A DNA stretch of 64,000 nucleotides from Trematomus loennbergii (Eukaryota > Chordata > Actinopteri > Perciformes > Nototheniidae), in assembly GCA_012861695.1 (NCBI GenBank), contig JAAOOA010000060.1, positions 4,043,183 to 4,107,182 on the forward strand, in the 5' to 3' direction. Position 1 is the stretch's first letter. The number at the start of each line of letters is the position of its first letter. The position numbers and the translations under genes were made by a program. The notes under the pieces were generated by a model. That model ran no database searches and was not told the origin of the DNA. It saw nothing but the letters and a program-made list of their open reading frames with translations. Below, one piece after another: positions 36,126-46,900 of the stretch.

Positions 36126-36430
36126 GGATTTGTTTTACTGCATAGATTGAGCCTAGAATATTGCAGGCACACTTTAGACCACTTTATTAATTTCATGTTA
36201 TACCGTATGCCAAGCCTCGGCAGAGCATCAGCCCTACCCTCCGTCACCTCGACTGGCTCCAGGTCAAGTCCTGCATCACCTATAAACTCCTGCTCATCCC
36301 CTACAAGTCCCTCCATGCCATTTCCCCTCAGTACTTACGATCTCCTCCACCCATACATCCCGTCACAATCTCTTCCATCATCAGACTCCAGACTGCTCTC
36401 ATGCATCTGTGTAGTCCCAGCATGTTCTGT
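36126..36430 (+). mobile_element. LINE ORF2 C-terminal fragment
   Basis: One plus-strand frame reads approximately LDWLQVKSCITYKLLLIPYK, then SLHAISPQYL and IIRLQTALMHL. This matches the HWLPVKxRIxYKxL...LHGLAPxYL end of CR1/L2/Rex-type ORF2. Short and 5'-truncated, with no upstream RT. Confidence 0.65.
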
Positions 36431-36604
36431 TGTGTGTTGTTGTTCCCTCTGTACAAGCGTCCTTGGGTTTATGAATACATTTAAGTTATAATAATTATTA
36501 TTATGATGTTGTTCATCGCTGGACATTATGCAATACACACTATCAAATATGCCCTCTTTAATTAGGTGATACTAAATATGCAATAATGTTTGGGCTAAAA
36601 GTAG

Positions 36605-36790
36605 GCCAGAGGTGGGAGAAATACTCAGATCTTGTACTTCAGTAAAAGGAGAAGTACCAGAATGTAGGAATACTCTGTTACAAGTAAAGTCCTGCAGTCA
36701 AAATGTTTACGTAATGTAAGCTTAAGTAGAAAAGTATTGGCATCAAACACTTAAGGTACCAAAAGTAAAAGTAGTCATTGTGCAGATTGG
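36605..36790 (+). repeat. Dispersed miniature element fragment
   Basis: Contains GAGGTGGGAGAAATACTCAG, ACAAGTAAAGTCCTGCAG and AAAAGTAAAAGTAGTCATTG, a familiar high-copy fish repeat. Related in opposite orientation to 17705-17870. Confidence 0.55.
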
Positions 36791-37271
36791 TCCATCTCAG
36801 AATAATATGATATGTTTAATAATTATTGGTCATTGAAGCTGGTAAAGGTGCAGCTAGTTTGAATGACTTTGAATACTGCAGGGTAGCTTGTGAATTTACT
36901 CCAGGTGGAGCTAAAGTCTGATTTAAGAGTTGATTATATGTCACACCATTAATCCAAATCTGCACAGTAACTAAAGGTATTAAATATAGTGGGCTAAAAG
37001 TCAATTTAACCTCTGAATTGGAGTGGGGTGGATTTACGACTTCAGTTTACATTAATTACAGTTTACATTATGTATTAATCACGTATAATCATTTCTGTGG
37101 GCTTAAGTGGTCTGTATTTACCCAGAGATTCTAGGCTATATGAGAGCTATGACAAAGCCCTAAAGCTGTAATCAGTTCCAGGGTTTGCTGGGACTTTGAT
37201 GTCCCTGTGGGCATGTTACATGGACTAACATTAGTTTATTGGAAACTAACCCTAACCTTAAGAACTACTTG

Positions 37272-37273
<2 letters not shown>

Positions 37274-37361
<88 letters not shown>
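37274..37361. repeat. (GA)n microsatellite upstream of copy B
   Basis: About 88 bp of nearly pure GA repeat with two small interruptions. It ends about 20 bp before the segment shared with copy C begins (37379), so it may mark the duplication breakpoint. Confidence 0.95.
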
Positions 37362-37364
<3 letters not shown>

Positions 37365-37378
37365 AGAGATTTGCTTCG

Positions 37379-37477
37379 TCAGAAGTCATGAGTTTCTCCC
37401 TCTTATCAGAGAGATAACACACACTATATTGCCTGAATGTTTCCCAGAGAGCTTAGTTAGCTGCACCAGCGGAGAAG
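37379..37477 (+). other. Probable 5' noncoding exon of TRIM copy B
   Basis: A conserved block ends CACCAGCGGAGAAG followed by a GTATGT donor at 37478. The next acceptor, CCCTCGCAG, lies just before CTCAGAGCCC at about 37959, 27 bp ahead of the start codon. The same block and donor recur at 53114-53212. GAGTTTCTCCCTC near its start resembles an interferon-response element on the other strand (GGGAGAAACTC), but the match is partial. The transcription start is inferred. Confidence 0.5.
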
Positions 37478-37985
37478 GTATGTTGGGGTAAATGTAGTGT
37501 ATAGACATACGACCTGTTAAGATACATATTATGTGTTTCTTGGTTTACACATTTATTTCTATAACAGGAATATTGTGAGATGATCGATTGTATGTTGAGA
37601 GTTGTTTGAGCAGTGAAAGCTTGATGTTTTTTTACAATGTTACAACTTTAACGATATATTTAGGTTGTAATTGTTTTATTTGTATACATATAATGTGTGT
37701 TTTTTATATTTTGAAAAATCTTCTTACAAACAAGGAGTATTTTTTTTCTGATTCTGTACTTTTTTTTTGTCAATGTCAGATTATTTAAATAAATAATAAT
37801 TATGTTGATGAATCTGTTGTTGGAAGGGCCCCCTGGAAATGTTTGCATAGACAGACTGTAGAAACGTCACTAAGAACATCATGTTGGTGTGGAAAAAACT
37901 CTATTAGGCCACTTGGTTTTCCTGAAATAGAAAAGTTAAGTTTCGTTTCTCCCTCGCAGCTCAGAGCCCAGCCCACTGGAGTTTC

Positions 37986-40900
37986 ATGATGGCGGCGATG
38001 GACCAGAGTCCGTTTTCTCTGTTGAGTCTGGAGGAAGAGCTGAGCTGCAGCATCTGTCTGTGTCCCTTTGACTGCCCGGTGACCATCCCCTGCGGACACA
38101 ACTTCTGCCAGGACTGCCTCCTCGCCAGCTGGAAGGACTCCTACAGCTGTCCTCAGTGTCGGACCCACTTCCCCATCAAACCGGAGCTGAAGAAAAACAC
38201 GGTCCTCAGCACCCTCGTGGAGACCTTCAACCTGCGGACGACCAAGAGCGAGGCCGACCTGGGGACAGCAGAGGACAGCCAAGCCGAGAGCCAGGATGTC
38301 ATACGCTGTGATACATGTATGGAAGCAGAAGCGGCGCAGACCTGCCTCACCTGCATGGCCTCTTTCTGCGAGGAGCACCTGCGGCCTCACCGGGAAAACC
38401 CAAGATTTAGAGTCCACCAGCTGAGTGAGCCTGTCGGCGACCTGTCCGAGCGCATCTGCCCGGACCACCACAAGCTGATGGAGCTCTTCTGCAGCCAGCA
38501 TTGCCGTCCCATCTGCAGCCTCTGCCTCCAGCAGGTCCACAAAGGCTGCTCCTTTATGTCCCCGGAGGAGCAGAGGAACCTGAAAGAGGTGTGTGTGTTT
38601 GTGCAGGAGCCAGCAGCTGCTTGGCTTCGTTTGAAGGGGCATTCTCCCCAAATATATGGAAGATAGATTATTGTTTGTTTTTGTGCTCACTGCATCAGTG
38701 GCGGTTCTAGACCAATTTGACGGGGGGGGGCCAGGCTGGGCCAGTTATTTTCTGAGGGGGGCACAATAAATGCAGGACGAAAAAGACAAAAACAGTATCA
38801 AGTAATTGCGCGTAAGAAAACAATGCAATACAGTTATTGGTATTTGTTTCATTACTCATTATTATATGCTTACCTTTAACCTTTGTGTGCTGTTTGGGTC
38901 TGTGGGACCCGTTTTCAGTGTTTACTAAAGAAAATGTATGCAAATTAATTATTTTAACCTGCTTTATCTGGGGTGGACCTCACATCCTCTGGGGGGGTCC
39001 GGGGGCATGCACCCCTGGAAAGATGTTTTTTTAAATGTTGAAGTTAAAAGCATCAATCTGGTGCACTTTGAGAGCAAAATTAATTTATGGATACAGCTCT
39101 CAACACTCAGATGAAAGAGAGCTGTATACTTTTCAATAATCCAAAAAATCTTTAGAATATGATCACAACCAATAACAAATCATTTAAACTTGTTTATTCT
39201 TATCTTATGTTACCTAGTTAGCATTCTTTCTTTTTATTTATGCATATTTTACTAATCACTCCCCTTTTAAACTGTTTTTTGTTTTTTTACTGTCCTATAG
39301 TACACATTGGAATGATTTATTACTTTATTTTTTACAACTATATTAAATAGATAAAGGTGTGCTCTCTCGCTCTCTGTCTCGCTCGCTCACAGAGGCCTCC
39401 GTGGCGATGATGGCTTGCGTTAAAAAAAAAAAAAAAAAAAAACATATTTGTAAAGTGGGGGCTATAGAGGGCTTGCTACCGGTAGCTCGCGATCGAGGTG
39501 TTGGAGACCCCTGCTCTAATGGGTCCGACTAGAATGACAAATATAGTTAGTTCCGCCTATTCCGTCAGCCAAAAAATCGTTTAATCATAAATTTTTTTTT
39601 TTTTTCATTTTCAGGGGGGCCACAAAGTCAGTGTCAGAACCGCCCCTGCACTGCATTAAAACGTTATATGTCATACCACACAATGCTGAGATTTGACAAG
39701 TAATGTTACAGGTTTAAACTTACAAAATAATCTTAATAATACTTTCCCGAATGAACTGAATGTGTCCTGTTTCTCTGTTTTATAGTCCGACCTGAGAGGC
39801 AAGTTGGCTATCCTGGACGAGAAAATAACGAAGAACGAGAGAGTTATTTCGCATATTGGTGACATGGAGGACAAGCTAAAGGTAGTCCTGGATACTTGAC
39901 ATTTCATTATTTATAATTCTTATGAATTCCAAAAAAATAGTTTCTTGAAAGAAGAAGAGTGAATAAAGGAAAACATTAACAAGTGATTATTGTTCATTTG
40001 CAAACCATAACACTGAGATGTTGCTTTGTGTGGTAGAACTGTCATTTTCTCTAACCCCTGTATTTACTTTTTTCCTTTTGCCTACTGATGTGTTCTGATT
40101 CTCTTGTAGGACTCAGCGACCAACAGGAAGAAGGCCGTGGCAGCTGAGTATCAGCAGATCCGGGATATGTTGGCCCGAGAGGAGAGTGAAGCTCTGAATG
40201 CTGTTGACTGCGAGCTGCAGAGTGGTCAGACTAAGCTTAAGGGTCTCTCAAAGAAGTTCAATGAGAACGTTGTTCATATGAGTAAAGCTAAAGAAGACAT
40301 CCACAGTCTGCTGAGTCAGTCCCAGACTCTTGCCTTCCTACAGGTGAGTCAATCAATCCGCACAGTTTCATGAGTGTGTGCGAGAGAAACTCCCTCTGGA
40401 GGGAACACAGGGATTTTAGCCTTTGCAGACCATTTACATGCACACAAAAACATATAACGCACTACAGTGAAAACCCAAAAAAGCATGACATAACGGTATC
40501 GTCCGCATAAAATGTAAGGTTGCTCCATCGACATTTTCACCTAAACTATTGATGTAGATGGAGAATAAAAGTGGACCTAAAACAGAATCTTGTGGTACAC
40601 CATTAGTAATGTTTAACCACTCAGAAGCCCATCAAAATGAACACATTGGGACCTTTCAGAGAGGTAGTTCACAAACCACCCCACTGCATGGCTGGATAAG
40701 CCAATACTGAGTAGCCTCTGCTTTAAGATGCGATGATCGACGGTGTCAAACGCTTTGGAAAGGTCAATAAATAGAGCTGCACAACTCTGCTTATTATCTA
40801 AAAAACTCGCCACATCATTCACCACTTTCATTGTGGCAGTGGTGCTATGTTGTTTTCTGAAGCCTGACTGATGTTTAGACAGGATGTCATTTGTACATAA

Positions 40901-43900
40901 AAACACCTTTACCTGTTCACTCACTAGGCGTTCAAGAACCTTAGCCAGAACTGACAATTTAGAGATGGGCCTATAATTATTTAAAACAGTTGCCTCCCCT
41001 CCTTTCAGCAAAGGCAGGACATACGCTGACTTCCACAGTTTTGGAATTGTGTTTGTGCTGAGGGAGAGGTTAAAAAGAGTAGTGAGAGGTGGAGCAATAA
41101 AATCTGCAGCTATCTTTAAACAGCCTACAAAGACACTACATTACATTACATTACATTGCATTTAGCTGACGCTTTTATCGAAAGCGACTTACATTAAGTG
41201 CATTCGACCAGGAAGATACAAACTTGAAGAAATCAGAATCATATAAGTACATCAGGTTTCATAGAGCCAAAACATTTCAAGTGCTACTCAACTGGCTTTA
41301 GATAAGCTAATCACGCTGTCTGTTTAATAGTGTTAATAATGTTATATTTAAAATCACAACCTTATATATATTTTTAAATGACAGTATTCCACTCATAATA
41401 GATACACAATAGAAAATAAAAAAGCTTATTTCCAATGTATTGCATAAAACAGTTTGTTCTTCTGCCTCCAGGCTTCATTCAACCTGCCAAAGGCTGCAAG
41501 CTTTGACCCTTACACCCCTCAAATCAACCTGGATTCTAAGAAGGTGAAAGCCATGCAGGCCTTTTGTGCAGACCTGAAGGAGCACCTAACAGAGATGTTT
41601 AAACCGCCTGTTGAGGACAGACTGCTGATACGCAAACCGGGTGAATGTGCAGTTAAACTTTTAATGGGAGATTTAACATTTTGAGGTGCATAATGGGATA
41701 ATGATAAAGCCAACTTTGTTGCAAAACATAACATGGGCGTCTGGAGAGCTTGTGTTGTGAGATACTGGAATTTAACTCCAATGTCTTGTCTCTGCCAGGC
41801 GTATGCCAGTAGGGAGACGTATGTGTTTGTGTATCTGTCTGTCTGCATCTCACACACTACTGGACAATTCACCCTATTCTTTTTTTTTTTTCATTCATGG
41901 ATGAAAAACAGTTTATGCCTTAGCACCAGAAAGCACTGGCCCAGCTAGAAATGTTTTGTTCTAAAAACATTCTGAGAATGTTAGATTCATTGTTCTCGGA
42001 ATGTTTTCAGCGGGAAGTTTTCTTTTGGTTCCCAGAACGTTCTTCTGAAAGGTAGGATAACGTTCTCTAAAAACATTCTTAAAATGTTTGGTGATAACAT
42101 TGTTAGAACATTATGCCCTACTGTTCTTAAAACGTTTTCAGCTGCAAGTTAGATTTTTTTATGTTGCCAGAATGTTATTATTTTAGAGAAGGATAACATG
42201 CTTTATGTTTAAAACATTATGCAAATGTTCTGTGGTAACAATTTACTAAAATATTTGTACATTATTAGAACATAAAGACATAATATTCCTGTAATTGTTC
42301 AACTCAAAATTCCTGGGTAAGTGGACTGACCACTGTGGTCATTAGGATGATTTTGATAGTTTACTTAACTCTTGGAATTGACTATTAACACATAAAAGGA
42401 TTAATCGGAATCAGCTGGTGAAAGTAACATTTGTTTATTAGAAAAGGGGAGCTGGGAGTGGAGGTTGGTTATGGCAGCAGTGGGAAACAGTTGTTCCAGG
42501 GTGGGTGGAGAGGCCTGGCTGGTCTTGGGAGTGTGGAAGGCCTTGGATCCTCCTGGGAGAGACATAAAAATGAGTGTGAGGCAAAAGCAGGCAAAGTTGT
42601 CTGGTAAAAAGCTAGAGCGGCACGCAACAAACCGTTCACGGCAACAATCCGGCAGGGAATGAGTGCAGGCTGCAGGCTTTCATAGTGTGGCTGATGAGCA
42701 GGCTGCAGATGTGGTTGATTGGAGATTGCTCCCAGCCGTGTAGAGCAGACCAGCAGGCAGGTGGGGGGAGAGAGAGACACACAGTAGAAACAAACACATA
42801 CAAACACTAACAGGGGTTTCAGGGACGGGCAGTGATAGTCGGTCCGTTCTTCTATATGTCTGTCTTTGGTTTTCTAAGTGTTATTCGATCCATATGACAA
42901 TAGAGATATGTGCATAAACAACAAAAACACTTGGGGTATAATGTTCGAACAATGTTATCACCAAACATTTCAAGAATATTTTTAAAGAACGTTATCCTAC
43001 CTTTCAGAAGAACATTCTGGGAACCAAAATAAAACGTCCCGCTGAAAACATTCCTAGAACAACGAATGGTAACAAACATTTCTAGCTGGGAACTCACACA
43101 TGCCACCGCAAACATGCAATATCTGCTTACAACTTATCATGAATTACGTGCTTGTTTGTTTTTTTCAAAAGGAAAATATGGTGACATCAGATTTTCTTTT
43201 TTTCACAGGAACGTTTTATAAAAAAAGAATAACCTCCTGAAAACATAATCCAAATGTTGCTTTCAAAATGTTCTTCTTTGGTTATCATGTAACATTGAGG
43301 GAACGTTTTAAAGAACATCTTTAATGTGTTACCCAACAACGTCCAAACACATCCTTAGAATGTTGCAGGCAAAACGTTCCACCTTTGTTAACATATCACA
43401 TTAAAGGAACGTTTTATAAAAAAACTTTCTGTCATCTCAGGCCTCAATAACATCCTCAAAACATCCTCTGAATGTTGCAGTTAACACGTTATGTCTTAGT
43501 TAACCTTAAACCTTATAGGAACATTATTTGAAAAAATAAACATCCTAAAAAGGTTCTTTGAACATCAGATGAAAACGTTTCTTTAAAACCTTATTAGAAC
43601 CAATAGGTAACGTTAGCCAAAGTTGTAAGAACGTTCCCCGCTAGCTGGGGGACCTCATCCCAAATCTGGTATGTTAATCTCTGCTTTTAACCTATAATAC
43701 AATATCGGCCAATGTGTATGATAAACTCACGTCTGCACAGCTTTGCAGTCGCTAAGAAATGCTATATGTGAATATTTGCTTCACGATTGCAACGGCAATT
43801 TAGGTGTTCCTATATCCTATTTGTATACTGTTATCGTCTGTAGCTGTTAGCATCTGCCTTGTCTGGTAAGAACAGACCCTGTGCAGCTAATAAACTCGAA

Positions 43901-46900
43901 CAAGTGTTCAAAATAATACTGCATGAAGAATCTAAACAAAATATATAACATCCCAATCATTTTCATATATAGATCCTACACAATACTGTATTGTACTGTC
44001 GTTTTGATAAAATAACGTTTTAAATATCTGTGTATGGCAAATATGTGCTTTTGCATTTTGTGATACAACGCGTATGAGTGCACAAAATGTCTTCTTATTT
44101 TAACTTCTCTCTTTCAGAATTCAACAATCCTCCAAAGCAGAAAAGGCCCCCCAGCTCCCACAGTCCAGGTCGTCCCCTCATCGAGTCATTATACCAGCCA
44201 GTTTACATGGGGTCACATCCACACCCCAATGCACCCCAGCATCAACCAGGCTACAACAGGGATCCCCATTTTATGGCAGGACAAAAGACAAGTAAGAAAG
44301 GTTTAAATTGTACTCGCAGAGGTCGAACAGCACACCACCAATCTTAATCAATATCGTAGCTCTTTAAAACATCTGCCATCAGAATCTTTTAGAAGATGCT
44401 AGTGCAGGTCCATTTCAAAGTGGGAAACTTTACAGTTGAATATGGATTGAGAAAGAATAGTGAAGCCAATCATGTTCAACTTTGTTGCAGATATTAACCC
44501 TGGCATTTTAGGTGAGTTGGTTTATGGTTCTAGTCAGAGCGGAGCACGACTCATGACATTTCCCTGTGTTTGATTTTTATATTTGCTGTTGTAATTTATT
44601 GTCTTCTGTTTGCGATTGCAGTAATGTGTTTTTTTATTTGCAAATACAGCACTTTGGCTCGACCAAAAATCGTTTTTAAAATGTGCTATATAAATAAAAC
44701 CTGATTTGCTTTGATTTGATGGTGGAACAAAAAATCCAAGAAAATCAAATAAATGATGCGACTCTTACTCGATTTCAAGATATTCCTCAAATTGATGCTA
44801 ATCGTTTGGTGGTGCGGTACTGGGGTAAAAGTTGAATTCTGCATTTAAAAAAAGATTATAATTACACTATCTAATGTGTTCTCCAGGTCGTCCCCTCATC
44901 GAGCCATTATACCTGCCAGTTCACATGGGGTTTCAACCAGGCTACAACAGGGATTCCGATTTTATGGCAGCACAAAAGACAAGTAAGAAAGGTTTAAATT
45001 GTACTCGCAGAGGTCGAACAGCATACCACCAATCTTAATGAATATCGTAGCTCTTTAAAACATCTGCCATCGGAATCTTTTAAAAGATGCTAGTGCAGGT
45101 CCATTTCTAAGTGGGAAACTTTACAGTTGAATATGGATTGAGAAAGAATAGTGAAGCCAATCATGTTCAACTTTGTTGCAGATTTTAACCCTGGCATTTT
45201 AGGTGAGTTGGTTTATGGTGGAACCAAAAATCAAGAAAATCAAATAAATGATGCGACTCTTACGGACCGTCCACACAGCAGCGTTAAAAAAATCTTGAAA
45301 CGCTTCTGCCCATTCACTTTGAATGGGGTGACGTCACTTTCCCTCACTTTTCGCCGAACTGCATTGTGGGCAGGCGAGCGGAGATTTTCAGGATTTTCAG
45401 GATTCAAAGTTGAACAATGTTCAACTTTTGAGGCTGAGGTGGAAGCGTCAGCCAATCAAATCCCGTGTATGCAAATCTGACCGTTCAAGCTCTAGCCAAT
45501 CAAACGGCGTGTAAGCTGGGAGTGACATACCGCAGTTCATTTCCTCATATTCCAAAAAATGGAGGAGAAATTAGCGGTAGGGAATCACCCGGTGCTTTAT
45601 GACCAGTCCCTATTTACCTACCGGGATATAAACCGGAGGAGCCAGGCATGGAGGGAGGTGGCAGAGACAGTGGTATGTTTTCGCCTGTTTGGGGAGTTTA
45701 TATCCAGTTTACTTCAAACTGTTTTGCTTCGTATGTCGGGGGCGGGAGATTCATGTAATTGGTTGTTGGTGCCTTGCTCGCAAAATATCCCCAAGCTTCA
45801 GATACGCCCACCTCCAAGATTTTTTTAACGCGCTGTGTGGACGGTCCGTTACTCGATTTCAAGATATTCCTCAAATTGGTGCTAATCGTTTGGTGGTGCA
45901 GTACTGGGGTAAAAGTTGAATTCTGCATTTAAAAAAAGATTATAATTACACTATCTAATGTGTTCTCAGGAGCTTATGGGGGAAATTCACCCTTTGGCCC
46001 TGGAACTTACAAGGAATCAGGTATGTTCAACTATCGCAGTGTTTATCAAAGTGGGGGGCGCGCAGAGGCATGACAGGGGGGCGCGAGAGACCAGGAGGAA
46101 AAATAATATGATACAGTACAGTACAAGTACGTCTGGGTCTCTGTGTTTCATTCAAGCTCGGCTCATTTTTAAATATTGAAGTGAAAAGCATCAATCTGGT
46201 GCACTTTGAGAGCAACATGAAGAGATCTATGGATACATTTCTCAACATCCATTTGAAACAGAACTGTAAACAGATTTACTTTTTCTTTATGGATATTTTA
46301 CAAATCACTCCCCTTTTAAACTTTATTATTTTTTTACTGTCATATAGTATTTCATACCTGTTTTTCATTTATTCTCTTATTTTTTTATAACTATAATGAT
46401 CATATAAACACGTGCCTCAGAAATAATTGTTTACATTAATCGTGACCAAAACGTTTGAGACCCGGCCACTAGCTCGCTAGCACCAGAAGCTAACAACAAC
46501 GATCTCCGGTACCGGTGCGCTCTCTCTCTCTCTCGCGCACGCACACAAAATGGCCCGTTCCATACACACAGAGCCGAGCTTGAATGAAACACAGAGACCC
46601 AGACATACTTGTACTGTACTGTATCATATTATTTTTTCGAATCAATAATCTTTCTAATTATGATTTCTTTTTTTTTTCTTTTTTTTCAAAACCATTTTTC
46701 CTCCTGGTCTCTCGCGCCCCCCCTGTCATGCCTCTGCGCCCCCCAGGGGGGGCGCGCCCCCCACTTTGAAAAACACTGCAGTAGAGGCACAAAATACACA
46801 TTTTAAACTGAAAATGAGCATAATAAGACTCCTTTTTAAGATAAGACTTTAAAAAAAATGGATCACCAGAATTAATTGTTCTCACTTGCCTTATGATGTA

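Noticed and set aside
37800..38690. 296-codon antisense open frame over the copy B RING exon (and a 304-codon one at 53517-54431)
   Set aside because: It is a shadow of the GC-rich sense RING/B-box exon, conserved only because the DNA is duplicated. The sense frame has zinc ligands and splice sites; the antisense frame has no recognisable domain.
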